64,000 nt of DNA, from NCBI GenBank assembly GCA_035532275.1, contig DATKRG010000225.1, positions 37,790 to 101,789 of the forward strand. Direction: 5' to 3'. The notes under the pieces were generated by a model that worked only from the letters and a program-made list of their open reading frames with translations, did not search any database and was not told the origin of the DNA. Made by a program: the position numbers and the translations under genes. Positions 50,187 to 60,195 of the stretch are shown here, one piece after another (position 1 is the stretch's first letter; each line of letters begins with the position of its first letter). The stretch is from UBA9676 sp035532275 (GTDB taxonomy: Bacteria > Actinomycetota > Actinomycetes > Streptosporangiales > Streptosporangiaceae).

Positions 50187-51318
50187 CGAGCCCGGATAAG
50201 CCCCGTACCGCGCGCTCGAGCACGGCACCCGCGGCCAGCAGCTGTTCCTCGCCGCCGGCCGGCCCGATCAGCTGCACGCTGGCGGGCAGCGGCCCCCTGG
50301 CCGGCACCGGGAGCGCCAGTGCTGGCAGGCCTGCCAGGTTGACGGGCGAGGTCAGGCCCCGGATACGGGCCATGCCCTGGGCGTCGCCAAGTGCGGGCGG
50401 GAAGCCGAGCAAGGTGGGCAGGGCCAGCAGGTCTACCCGCTGCCAGAGGCCCGCCAGGGCCGCCCGCCAGCGCTCGCCCTCCCGGCGGGCGGCACCGAGC
50501 GCCGCGGTGCTGATGCGGCTGGCTTCGCGCAGCCGCATCAGCACATCGCCGCCGATCCGCCCGGGATCGGCCTGCGCAAGTGCCCCGTCGCTCGCCCACG
50601 CCTCGGCGTCCAGCACGGTCATGGCCGCCATCATCGCCTCGGCCAGCCCGGGCAGGGTGACCCGCTCGACGTCCCAGCCGACGGACGCCAGGGCGTTGTC
50701 GATGGCCTGGTCGACGGCGGGGTCGGCGGGCATCGCCACCCGCCCGGCCCGGACGGGAGCTGGCGCGGCCACGGCGAACCCGGGTTCGAGCAGTGCCATC
50801 CCGGCTATCACGCCCGCCACGTCCCTGGCCAGCGGCCCCACCGTGTCCATGCTGGGCGCGAGTGGCCAGACCCCGGTGAGCGGGATCCGCCCCCAGGTGG
50901 TCTTCAGCCCGGTGACCCCGCAGCAGGCGGCGGGGATGCGGATCGACCCGCCGGTGTCGGTGCCGTAGGCGACGTCCGCCTCCCCGGCCGCCACCGCGAC
51001 CGCCGACCCGCTGGACGACCCACCCGGGACCAGGCCGGGGTCGAGCGGGTTGACCGGGGTCCCGAACGCCGCGTTGACCCCGCTGATGCCGTAGGCCAGT
51101 TCGTGCAGGTTGACCTTGCCGGCCAGGGACGCCTCGCCGCGGCCGATCGCCGCCCGCAGGCCGGCCAGGCAGGCGGCGTCCGCTTCGGCGGGCGTGGCAC
51201 GCTCGGCGACAGCGCGGCTGGCCGCCGTGGTGGGCTGGCCGGCCACATCGATGAGGTCCTTGACGGCGACCCGCAGCCCAGGACCGGCGGCGGTCTCCCT
51301 GATGATCCATGTGGACAT
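50110..51318 (-). CDS. Amidase-signature hydrolase
   Basis: 402 residues. Hydrolyses amide bonds, Ser-cisSer-Lys triad: Lys in VAVKDLIDVAG, cisSer in PGGSSSGSAVAVAAG, nucleophile Ser in DTGGSIRIPAACCGVTG; then PLTGVWPLAPSMDTVGPLARDV. The substrate is unknown. It comes right after the polyamine-type ABC genes on the same strand, so it could act on imported compounds. Start ATG at 51318. The last ~28 residues (Arg/Pro/Thr-rich) are antisense to the thrB 3' end and lie beyond the normal end of the fold, so the original stop may have been lost. Confidence 0.88.
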   Translation of the reverse strand: MSTWIIRETAAGPGLRVAVKDLIDVAGQPTTAASRAVAERATPAEADAACLAGLRAAIGRGEASLAGKVNLHELAYGISGVNAAFGTPVNPLDPGLVPGGSSSGSAVAVAAGEADVAYGTDTGGSIRIPAACCGVTGLKTTWGRIPLTGVWPLAPSMDTVGPLARDVAGVIAGMALLEPGFAVAAPAPVRAGRVAMPADPAVDQAIDNALASVGWDVERVTLPGLAEAMMAAMTVLDAEAWASDGALAQADPGRIGGDVLMRLREASRISTAALGAARREGERWRAALAGLWQRVDLLALPTLLGFPPALGDAQGMARIRGLTSPVNLAGLPALALPVPARGPLPASVQLIGPAGGEEQLLAAGAVLERAVRGLSGLAIPLRPGRRDRRRPRRPPTTRPGRR

Positions 51319-51406
51319 AAGCGATCAGTCTGCCAGAGCGCGGGCGTTCCGGCCGGAGGCCCGCCGGCGGCCCGGCGCAGCCCGGCCAGGTAAACGGCTA
51401 CCTGGC

Positions 51407-52333
51407 CTAACGCATGCCCAGCGCGGCATCCAGGCCGCGCGTCTGCTCCTGGCCGGGGCCTCCCCGCGCCCGGCTGCGGCGCAGGACGACAGCGGTGACG
51501 ACCACCGCGAGGACCGTGACGCCGAGCATGATCGTGGCCAGGGCGTTGACGGCCGGGGTGATGCCGAAACGGACGGCCGAGTAGAGCACGATCGGCCAGG
51601 TGTTCGTCGTGCCGTTGGTGAACGCGGGCTCCACGTAGTCGTCGAAGGAGAAGGTGAAGGACAGCAGGGTGGCGGCCACGATGGCGGGCATGAGCCGGGG
51701 CAGGGTCACCTGGCGGAAGGTGGCCAGCCGCCCGGAGCCGAGATCGTAGGCGGCCTCCTCGAGCACGTTGCCCATCCCCACGAACCTGGCCCGGATGATG
51801 AGCATCGCCAGCGAGGCGTTGAACACCACCTGGCCGAACAGGATGGTGAATGGGCCCAGGGTTGGGAAGGCGTGGAAGTGGTTGTGCGCCTGCACGAAGA
51901 AGATGAGGGACGCGACCGCGATGACGATCTCGGGCACGACCAGGGTCAGGTACACAAGGGCGTCGAACGGTGCGCGGAACCGCGGCTTCATCCGCCCGAG
52001 GGCCAGGGCGGCGCACAGGCCCAGCACGGTGGAGATGATCGCCGCCTCTGCGGCGATCTGCAGGCTGACGCCGATCGCCTGGATGTAGTTCGGTTCGTGG
52101 GAGTGCAGACCGGCACTGAACCAGCAGGAGGTGAACCCGTTCCAGACCGTGATGTTGCCGACCTGGGTGGGCGGGATGGTGCAGACGTTGGAGCCGTGGA
52201 AGGAGGCGAGGGCCGCGGCCGACGGCTTGTTGAAGGCGAAGACCGCCATCACCAGGATCGGCAGGTACAGGAACGCGAACACCACGACCGCCCACGCGGT
52301 GAATCCCTGCCTGGCCTTGAGGCGCCTAGGCAC
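51407..52333 (-). CDS. potC: Polyamine-type ABC transporter permease (PotC-like)
   Basis: 308 residues with six TM helices, BPD_transp_1 fold. The EAA-loop motif is NVLEEAAYDLGSGRLATFRQVTLPRLMPAI. FLYLPILVMAVFAFNKP is the conserved first helix. A 60-residue outside loop with two Cys (SNVCTIPPTQ, GFTSCWFSAG) may form a disulfide and is longer than in E. coli PotC. The start overlaps the PotB-like gene by 8 bases. Works with the other three Pot-like proteins. Confidence 0.9.
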   Translation of the reverse strand: MPRRLKARQGFTAWAVVVFAFLYLPILVMAVFAFNKPSAAALASFHGSNVCTIPPTQVGNITVWNGFTSCWFSAGLHSHEPNYIQAIGVSLQIAAEAAIISTVLGLCAALALGRMKPRFRAPFDALVYLTLVVPEIVIAVASLIFFVQAHNHFHAFPTLGPFTILFGQVVFNASLAMLIIRARFVGMGNVLEEAAYDLGSGRLATFRQVTLPRLMPAIVAATLLSFTFSFDDYVEPAFTNGTTNTWPIVLYSAVRFGITPAVNALATIMLGVTVLAVVVTAVVLRRSRARGGPGQEQTRGLDAALGMR

Positions 52334-53216
52334 CGAACTGCTCCTCTTTGGTGGCGAACAGGATGTAGATGACGACGAACACCGACAGCGCCGCCATCAG
52401 CGCGATCGACAGCGCAGACCCGAAAGGCTGGTTCTGGGCCTCGCTGAACTGCTCGCCGATGACGTTTCCCACGAACTCGAAGTTCCCGCCGCCCAGGATG
52501 TTGGGGATGATGTACTCGCCGGTCATCGGGATGAACACCAGCAGCGCGCCGGTGACAAAGCCGGGCAGGGTGAGCCGCAGCGTGATCTGCCGGAACGCGG
52601 TGAACGGGTGTGCCCCCAGGTCGGTGGCGGCCTCGATCAGCGTCCAGTCCATCCGCTCCAGTGAGGCGAACACCGGCAGGATGAACAGCGGCAGGTAGTT
52701 GTACACCAGGCCGACGGCCACAGCGCCGCCGTGGTACAAGATGTTGAGGCCGAACCAATGAGCGAGGTACCCGTTGGGGTCGAGGATGATCTTCAGCGCG
52801 TAGGTGCGGATGAGGAACGACGTCCAGAACGGCACCACGATGAGCAGCAGCGCCAGCATCTTGTAGGTGGTCAGGTAGCGGGCCATCCAGTAGGCGATCG
52901 GATAACCGACCACGATGGCCATCACGGTGCCGGCCGAGGCCATCACCAGCGTGCGCTCGAAGACCGTGACGTACAGCGGGCTCAGCACCTGGCTGTACTG
53001 GGAGAAGTTGAACCCGTAGCTGAGGCTGCCGAAGCCCTGCTGGGTCGCCAGCGAGAACGCCACCAGGATGGCCATCGGCCCGAGGAAGAAGATGGCGTAG
53101 TACAGCAGCGACGGAGAGGTCAGCCACGGTGGGTAGCGCGGCTTGAAGGACCGCCTGCGCCGGGTGGCGGCCGCGGGTGCGGCCGCCACCTCGGATGGCT
53201 TCTGTGCGACCGCCAT
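52326..53216 (-). CDS. potB: Polyamine-type ABC transporter permease (PotB-like)
   Basis: 296 residues, six TM helices. YYAIFFLGPMAILVAFSL opens the membrane part; the EAA motif is IEAATDLGAHPFTAFRQITLRLTLPGF, followed by IPMTGEYIIPNILGG, typical of PotB. Basic, Ala-rich N-terminal tail. The start ATG at 53216 shares one base with the stop of the binding-protein gene (TGATG), so it is coupled. Confidence 0.92.
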   Translation of the reverse strand: MAVAQKPSEVAAAPAAATRRRRSFKPRYPPWLTSPSLLYYAIFFLGPMAILVAFSLATQQGFGSLSYGFNFSQYSQVLSPLYVTVFERTLVMASAGTVMAIVVGYPIAYWMARYLTTYKMLALLLIVVPFWTSFLIRTYALKIILDPNGYLAHWFGLNILYHGGAVAVGLVYNYLPLFILPVFASLERMDWTLIEAATDLGAHPFTAFRQITLRLTLPGFVTGALLVFIPMTGEYIIPNILGGGNFEFVGNVIGEQFSEAQNQPFGSALSIALMAALSVFVVIYILFATKEEQFGA

Positions 53217-54453
53217 CAGGCCGCCTTGAACTCCGAGTAGATCTGGGTGCGGGCCTCGACGACCTGCGGGCTGACGTTGAGGATGTAGTGGTAGTTGTCG
53301 GTGTAGGTCTTGGGCACGTTGAACAGGGGGTCGTTGCGGAGAGCCGCGGGCAACTGGGCCAGCGCGGCCGGCATCGGGATCTTGTAGTTGTGGTAGTTCA
53401 TCTCGGTCACGGCCGTGCTCGGGGTGAGCAGCCAGTTGATCCAGGCGTGCGCGGCGACAGGATGGGGGGCGCTCGCCGGGATGCACCAGTTGTCCGCCCA
53501 GATCTCCGACGCCGCGTGCGGGATGATGGCCGTGATGTCGCCCTGCTTGGCCCGGCCCTGCACAATCCGGCGCACGTCGCCGTTCCAGCCCTGGCTGAGG
53601 ATGATCTTGCCAGCGATGGCGTCGTTGATGTAGGCGGACGAGTCGATCGTGGTGACGCCCGGCCGGATGGAGAGCAGGAAGGACTTCACCTGGTTGAAGT
53701 CGGCCTGGCTGGCGGTGTTGGGGTTCATGCCGAGCGCCATCAGCGCCAGCGGCACGACCTCTTCCGCCCCGTCCAGCAGGTTGGTGCGGCCCTTGCTCAC
53801 GTACTTGGGCAGCAGGTGGTAGAAGTCGAGCATCGTGGCCGGCTTCTCGGTGATGATCTTGTTGTTGTAGAAGAACATCGTGATGCCGAAGTCTTTGATG
53901 ACGTGGTAGTCACCGGTCGGGTCGTACGACGGCTTCAGGAACGACGGGTCCAGGTTCTTGAGGTTGGGCAGGAGCGCCTTGTCCAGCGCCATCAGGCTTT
54001 TTTCCTGGATCAGCTCGGCGACGGCGTTCTGGCTGGGCACGATGATGTCGTAGCTCGTGCCGCCCGCGTGCAGCTTGGCCAGCAGCTCGTCGTTGCTGGA
54101 GTAGTAGGTCTCGTGGTAGGTCATCCCGGCCTTCACCTCGGCCGGCAGCTTCAGGAACTTCGTGTAGGTCGAGGGGTCGTCGTACTGCGACCAGTTGTAG
54201 ATCTCCAGGTGGTTCTCCAGCGGCTTGCCCGCCAGCGGGTTCCCCGAGCCGCCCGACGGGCTCGCGGAGCCGCTGCTGGTGGACGTGCTGCACGCCGCTG
54301 CCGCCGCTGCCAGGATCGCCATCCCGCCAAGCCCCAGCGCTTCCCGCCGGTTCATCCGCCGGCCCGCGGCACGCTGCACCTCGCGGTGCAGGTAGTCCAG
54401 CTTGGGCTTCATCTCGCGTGGCGCGAGGATGCTCAGCTCGTCCCGGTGCTCAT

Positions 54454-54457
<4 letters not shown>
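53216..54457 (-). CDS. potD: Spermidine/putrescine-type substrate-binding lipoprotein (PotD-like)
   Basis: 413 residues. It has an unusual ~33-residue charged N-terminal extension before a twin-arginine-like signal (NRREALGLGGMAILAAAAAACS) whose lipobox is AAAAC, so it should be exported folded and anchored. The mature domain begins HLEIYNWSQYDDPSTYTKF and includes TSYDIIVPSQNAVAELIQE, TMFFYNNKIITEKPATMLDFYHLLP and WNGDVRRI, the PotD/PotF pattern. GTG or ATG near 54457 overlaps the ATPase gene by 4 bases. Ligand inferred as polyamine or related amine. Confidence 0.92.
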
Positions 54458-55602
<1,145 letters not shown>

Positions 55603-55626
55603 CCCCCACCCCCCACCAATGCATGT

Positions 55627-55644
55627 TTAGGGCACCTTAGGGCA
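55627..55644. repeat. Two direct repeats upstream of potA
   Basis: TTAGGGCA at 55627-55634 and 55637-55644, spaced ten bases (one helical turn), about 25-40 bases upstream of the potA start on the other strand. Likely a protein-binding site. Confidence 0.45.
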
Positions 55645-55676
55645 AATGTTGCTCGCGGTCCACGGCCCGCAAGGTC

Positions 55677-55705
55677 TTGACGAGGCACGTCTTGCTCCGC
55701 AATAT
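55677..55705 (+). promoter_or_regulatory. Promoter of the M20-hydrolase operon
   Basis: TTGACG (55677-55682), 17-base spacer, CAATAT (55700-55705). The predicted start (~55712) lies inside the palindrome 55704-55732. Confidence 0.6.
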
Positions 55706-55732
55706 GGTCTGAAGATCAGTCCTTTAGACCAT
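55704..55732. promoter_or_regulatory. Operator palindrome of the FadR-type regulator
   Basis: ATGGTCT (55704-55710) and AGACCAT (55726-55732) are a perfect inverted repeat with a 15-base centre that also contains CTGA-AGA-TCAG. It overlaps the -10 and the start of transcription. TGGTC/GACCA half-sites are the kind recognised by FadR-subfamily GntR regulators, such as the one encoded in this operon (57150). Confidence 0.6.
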
Positions 55733-55744
55733 GAGTGGGGCGGG

Positions 55745-57022
55745 GTGTCTGCTGACTTCGAGGCGGTCGATGACGCCATCCGGGCGGAGGCGGAGACCGC
55801 TTTCGCGTTCCTGGAGCGGCTCATCGGCGCGCGGAGCACGGTGGGCGAGGAGGCCGCCGCCCAGGAACTCGTCGCCGCCGAGCTGGCCAGGCTCGGCTTC
55901 GGCGTCTGCGAGGTGCCGGTCCCGCCCGAGACGGCGGAGCAGGCCCCGGCCGGGGTGGCGCAGGCTCCCTACCAGGGCCGGCCCAACGTGCTCGGGCGCC
56001 TCAACCCCGGCGGGTCGCCGTCCCTGCTGCTGAACGGGCACGTCGACGTGGTCCCGGCCGAGGCGGCGGTGTGGTCGGGCGACCCGTACCAGGCGGTCAC
56101 CTCGGGTGGCTGGATGCGGGGCCGCGGCGCCGGCGACATGAAGGGCGGCTTCGCGATGGGCCTGCTCGCGGTCGCCGCGCTGCGCCGGGCGATGCCCGGG
56201 GCCATCACCGGCGAACTGGGCTTCCTCAGCGTGATCGAGGAGGAGTGCACCGGCAACGGGACCCTGGCCGCGGGCAACGCCGGGGTGCTCGCGGATGCGG
56301 CCGTGCTGCTCGAGCCGACCGGCCTGGACCTGCTGCTGGGCGGTGTCGGCATCCTGTGGGCCGAGATCGAGATCGAGGGCATCCCGGCGCATGCCGAGGC
56401 GGCCGACCGGGCGGTGAACCCCGTCCGGTGCCTGCCGGAGATCCTGCGTGCCCTGGCCGCCCTGGAGGACGAGATCAACGCCGAGGCGGACGACCCGGCC
56501 TTCCGCGAGGTCGCCCGGCCCTACAACGTGAACGTCGGGATGATCAGCGCCGGGGACTGGGCGTCCAGCGTGCCGGCCCGCCTGGTCATGCGGGTCCGCG
56601 CCGCCTTCCCGCGCGCCTGGACTGCCGACGAGGCCTTCGGCCGGGTGCGGGACGCGGTGCTGCGGGCGGCGGCCGGTGACCCGTGGCTGGCCGCCCATCC
56701 GCCATCGGTGCGGCAGGCCGGCTTCCGGGCCGAGGGTTACCTGCTCGATCCCGGCCACCCGCTGGCGCACGCGCTGGCCGACGCGCACGCCAGTGCGCAT
56801 GGCAGCGAACCGGCCCGGATCGTGCTCGGCAGCACCACCGACGCCCGCTTCTACCTCAACCAGTTCGGCCTGCCCGCCCTGGCCTACGGCCCGGTTGCCC
56901 GCAACATCCACGCCGCCGACGAGGTGGTGGAACTGGCCAGCATCGTCCGCGGGGCGCGGACCCTGGCCAGGTTCGCCGCCCGCTTCTACGCCACCGGCGG
57001 CCTGCGAGAGGTATCTGGATGA
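55745..57022 (+). CDS. M20 family (ArgE/DapE/Acy1) hydrolase
   Basis: 425 residues. Zinc-binding motifs are intact: LLLNGHVDVVPAEA (His/Asp), RGRGAGDMKGGFAMGL (bridging Asp), VIEEECTGNGTLAAGN (general-base Glu pair), and IPAHAEAADRAVNPV in the lid. It removes acyl groups or cleaves a peptide/amide bond. Start GTG at 55745, near the predicted transcript start (~55712); a longer frame exists upstream but would include the operator. It is the first gene of a plus-strand operon with a FadR-type regulator, an alpha/beta hydrolase and a permease. Confidence 0.88.
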   Translation: MSADFEAVDDAIRAEAETAFAFLERLIGARSTVGEEAAAQELVAAELARLGFGVCEVPVPPETAEQAPAGVAQAPYQGRPNVLGRLNPGGSPSLLLNGHVDVVPAEAAVWSGDPYQAVTSGGWMRGRGAGDMKGGFAMGLLAVAALRRAMPGAITGELGFLSVIEEECTGNGTLAAGNAGVLADAAVLLEPTGLDLLLGGVGILWAEIEIEGIPAHAEAADRAVNPVRCLPEILRALAALEDEINAEADDPAFREVARPYNVNVGMISAGDWASSVPARLVMRVRAAFPRAWTADEAFGRVRDAVLRAAAGDPWLAAHPPSVRQAGFRAEGYLLDPGHPLAHALADAHASAHGSEPARIVLGSTTDARFYLNQFGLPALAYGPVARNIHAADEVVELASIVRGARTLARFAARFYATGGLREVSG

Positions 57023-57149
57023 GACGCCTCTGTCCCCCTCAAGTGCTGGCAACGCCGCAGGCGCCGGGCCGAACGCCGCGTCAGCGGTGTCCCGGCGCCG
57101 AGGACCCGCCGCCCGAAGCCAGCGAAGCGCCCGCGAGGGGGGCCATGAA

Positions 57150-57959
57150 ATGACCGGCAGGGATGGCCGCGGGGCGGCGGCGGAGGCTGGCGGGCAGGAG
57201 CCGTTCGGTGCGCTGCTGACCCCGATCGCGCTGCGGACCGCGGGGGAACGCATCGCGGAGCGGCTGGTGACGGCCATCGCGCTGGGCGAGTTCGTGCCCG
57301 GCCAGCGGCTGCCGCCCGAACGCGATCTCGCCGCGATGCTGGAGGTCAGCCGGACCACCGTGCGGGAGGCGCTGCAGCGGCTGCAGGCCGCCGGGTACGT
57401 GACCGCCCGGCGCGGGCGCGGCGGGGGGACGTTCGTCCGGACCGGCCAGGGCGCCGACTCCGACGGCATGATCCGCCGCACGCTGCTGCCAGCCTGGGAG
57501 GAACTCAGCGAGGTCTTCGACTTCCGGCAGCTGGTCGAGCAGCTGATCGCGAGCACCGCGGCCACCCGCCGTGACACCGGCGATATCGCGGCGATCCGCG
57601 CAGCCGTCGCCGCGTACGCGCGAGCCGAGGACCGCGACGCCTCCCGGCTCGCCGACGCCGCCCTGCACCAGGCGGTCGCCCACGCGACCCACAACCCGCG
57701 GCTGGTCGAGCTGAGCGCACGCATCCGGCGTGAGGTGAGCCTCGGCTTCGACGCCGAGCCGTACAGCCCGCAGGTCCGGCGGCGGGCGCTGCACCAGCAT
57801 CCGGAGCTGGCCGAGGCGGTCATCGCCGGGGACCCCGCCGTGGCGGCCAGCCTCGCCGCCCGGCACTTCTCGCTGACCGAGGACATGCTCAGGGAGCTGC
57901 ACGCCCGAATCTGGGTCCGATCTGGAAGGGACGCCAATGCCGGTAGCCAGGGTCAATGA
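57150..57959 (+). CDS. FadR-subfamily GntR transcription regulator
   Basis: 269 residues. Winged helix at ~30-100 (AERLVTAIALGEFVPGQRLPPERDLAAMLEVSRTTVREALQRLQAAGYVTARRGRGGGTFV), then an FCD ligand domain (~140-255) with metal-ligand His in LHQAVAHATHNPRLVELS and RALHQHPELAEAVIAGD. ATG at 57150, GAGGGGGG about 13 bases upstream. It overlaps the hydrolase gene by 23 bases, so it is part of the operon and probably regulates it through the palindrome at 55704-55732 (autoregulation). Confidence 0.9.
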   Translation: MTGRDGRGAAAEAGGQEPFGALLTPIALRTAGERIAERLVTAIALGEFVPGQRLPPERDLAAMLEVSRTTVREALQRLQAAGYVTARRGRGGGTFVRTGQGADSDGMIRRTLLPAWEELSEVFDFRQLVEQLIASTAATRRDTGDIAAIRAAVAAYARAEDRDASRLADAALHQAVAHATHNPRLVELSARIRREVSLGFDAEPYSPQVRRRALHQHPELAEAVIAGDPAVAASLAARHFSLTEDMLRELHARIWVRSGRDANAGSQGQ

Positions 57960-58740
57960 CATCGACGTGAACTACAAGCTGGAAGGCGACGGCCCGGAGA
58001 CGATCGTCCTGGTCAACGGCCTGGCCGACGACCTGGAGACATGGGCGTTCCAGGTGGAGGACTTCCTGGCCGCCGGGTACCGGGTGCTGCGGTTCGACAA
58101 CCGGGGCATCGGCGCCAGCTCCAAGCCCGCCGGGCCTTACTCCAGCCGCATGCTCGCCGACGACGCCAAGGCGCTGGTCGATTCGCTCGGCGTCACCGGC
58201 TTCCACCTGATGGGGGTCTCCATGGGCGGGATGATCGCCCAGGAGTACGCGCTGGCCTACGGCGCCGACCTCCGCTCGGCCACGTTCGCGTGCACGTACG
58301 CGGCGGCGGGGCCGTTCTGCTCGCGGATGTTCGACATGTGGGCCGGCATCGCGCCGGTCCTCGGCGTCCCCTACGTCATGCGGGACGTCACCCTGTGGGC
58401 GTTCACGGTGCCGTTCTTCGACCAGCGCGGCGAGGAGCTGGCCGAGTTCGAGACCGCGATGCGGTACATGGACCAGCCCATCCACGCCTACCTCGCCCAG
58501 CTCGCCGTGATCCAGCAGCACGACACCACATCCCGGCTCAGCCAGATCGCCGTCCCCACCCTCGTGCTCGCCGGTGGGGAGGACATCCTCATCCCGGTCT
58601 CGCTGTCCCGGCAGCTGCACGAGCTGGTGCCCGGGTCCACGTGGGCGACCACCAAGGGCGGTCACGCCTGCCTGTGGGAGCACCCAGCCGAGTTCAACCA
58701 GATCTTCCTGGAATTTGTCTCCCAGCACGGAAGGGGTTAG
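57937..58740 (+). CDS. Alpha/beta hydrolase (enol-lactonase-like)
   Basis: 267 residues. Oxyanion loop VLVNGLADDLETW; strand region VLRFDNRGIGASSKP; nucleophile Ser in LMGVSMGGMIAQEYAL; acid Asp in AGGEDILIP; His in KGGHACLWEHPAEF. The triad is complete. The pattern is closest to 3-oxoadipate enol-lactonase and related hydrolases. Its start overlaps the GntR gene by 23 bases. GGAAGG (about 57925) precedes it. The substrate is unknown; probably a hydrolysable ester or lactone from the same pathway as the M20 enzyme. Confidence 0.87.
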   Translation: MPVARVNDIDVNYKLEGDGPETIVLVNGLADDLETWAFQVEDFLAAGYRVLRFDNRGIGASSKPAGPYSSRMLADDAKALVDSLGVTGFHLMGVSMGGMIAQEYALAYGADLRSATFACTYAAAGPFCSRMFDMWAGIAPVLGVPYVMRDVTLWAFTVPFFDQRGEELAEFETAMRYMDQPIHAYLAQLAVIQQHDTTSRLSQIAVPTLVLAGGEDILIPVSLSRQLHELVPGSTWATTKGGHACLWEHPAEFNQIFLEFVSQHGRG

Positions 58741-58742
58741 CG

Positions 58743-60188
58743 ATGTCCGCTGCCGACCGATCCCCCCAGACCCTGCAGCGCGGCCAGCTCGGGCTGTTCG
58801 GCGTGATCATGCCCGGGCTGGCGCAGGTGGCCCCGGCGTTCAACCTGTTCTTCACCACCGGGGTCATGGTCGCCCTGGCCGGCGCGTCCGCCCCGCTGAT
58901 CTTCCTGATCAGCATGGTCGGGATGGGCGCGACCGCCAGCAGCCTGGCCCAGTTCGCCGGCGTCTACCCCAGCGCCGGGTCGTTCATCACCTACATCACC
59001 CGCTCGATCGGGACCAAGGTCGCGGTCGCCATCGGGGTGATCACGGTGCTCGGCTACATCATCGCGTTCGGCGGGATCTACATCTTCGTCGGCAGCTACA
59101 TCGTGCAGAACGTGCTGGGCGACCCGCACATCTGGGGCATCACCCAGATCGTCACGATCGCCTATGGCGTGCTCGTGGTCGCGCCGGTCATCGTGGGGCT
59201 GCGCTTCGGGGTCCGGGTGACCGTCGCCCTGTACGTGTTCGAGGTGGTCCTGCTGCTCGTGCTCAGCCTCACCATCCTGGCCCGCGGCGGCGCCAGCGGC
59301 CTGTCCTCTGCCCCGTTCAGCTGGCCGGGCGGCTCCAAGGACGTGCTGCTGGCGTTCAGCCTGGCGGTGCTGGCGTTCGGCGGGTTCGAGGCGGCGGCCC
59401 CGCTGGCCGAGGAGACCCGCAACCCGCGGCGCAACGTCCCGCTCGCCGTCCTCGGCGCGGTCCTGGTCAGCGGCATCATCTACGTGGTCGGCTCGTACGC
59501 CCTGGTGACGGCGTTCGGGGTGGGCCACGCCGGCACGCTGGCCGCCGACGCCAACCCGTTCCACACCGCCGCCAAGGCGTTCGTCCCGTTCGTGGCGCCG
59601 CTCATCACCTGGGTCTTCCTGTCCAGCGTGACCAGCTCCTACGTGGCGGCGAACACCCAGACCTCACGGGTGATCTTCGCCGGCGCCCGCGGCGGGCTGT
59701 GGAGCGCCACCCTGGCCGGGGTGAACCCGCGGTTCCGCACCCCGGCCGCCGCGGCGGTCGCGTTCGTGGCGCCGAGCATCCTGATCGGGGTGGTCTCCAC
59801 CGCGTTCACCGATCCGGTGACGGCGTCGGGCTTCCTGGGCACGTTCGGCATCCTCGGCCTGATCATCATGTACCTGGCCGCGAACATCGCGCTGGTGGTG
59901 GAGTTCGTGAAGTTCCGCCGCCGGGGCATCCACAAGAACGTGTGGCTGTGGGTGGTCACCCCGGTGGTCGGGGCCATCGTGCTGGCCATCCCGATCTGGG
60001 GTGACCTGCGGCCCGGCCAGCCCAGCCCGTACAGCATCCTGCCCTGGCTCACGCTGGCGCTGATCGCCGTCGGCGTGATCTACGCCGCGGTGCTGGCCAA
60101 GGCCCGCCCGGCGGTCCTGCAGCGGGCACCAGCGCTACTGGAAGGCGAGGAAAGCCTCGCCACCGACCCGCTGCCGGTCGACGGCTGA
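58743..60188 (+). CDS. APC-family amino acid/amine permease
   Basis: 481 residues, 12 TM helices. LGLFGVIMPGLAQVAPAFNLFFTTGVMV is an intact TM1, unlike the permease at 41652. GGFEAAAPLAEETRNPRRNVPLAVLGAV and VFLSSVTSSYVAANTQTSRVIFAGARGG are conserved TM6-8 regions. Start ATG at 58743, GGAAGGGG upstream. Last gene of the M20/GntR operon; it probably imports or exchanges the substrate, in parallel with the potABCD-like system on the other side of the M20 gene. Confidence 0.9.
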   Translation: MSAADRSPQTLQRGQLGLFGVIMPGLAQVAPAFNLFFTTGVMVALAGASAPLIFLISMVGMGATASSLAQFAGVYPSAGSFITYITRSIGTKVAVAIGVITVLGYIIAFGGIYIFVGSYIVQNVLGDPHIWGITQIVTIAYGVLVVAPVIVGLRFGVRVTVALYVFEVVLLLVLSLTILARGGASGLSSAPFSWPGGSKDVLLAFSLAVLAFGGFEAAAPLAEETRNPRRNVPLAVLGAVLVSGIIYVVGSYALVTAFGVGHAGTLAADANPFHTAAKAFVPFVAPLITWVFLSSVTSSYVAANTQTSRVIFAGARGGLWSATLAGVNPRFRTPAAAAVAFVAPSILIGVVSTAFTDPVTASGFLGTFGILGLIIMYLAANIALVVEFVKFRRRGIHKNVWLWVVTPVVGAIVLAIPIWGDLRPGQPSPYSILPWLTLALIAVGVIYAAVLAKARPAVLQRAPALLEGEESLATDPLPVDG

Positions 60189-60195
60189 CCGGCCG

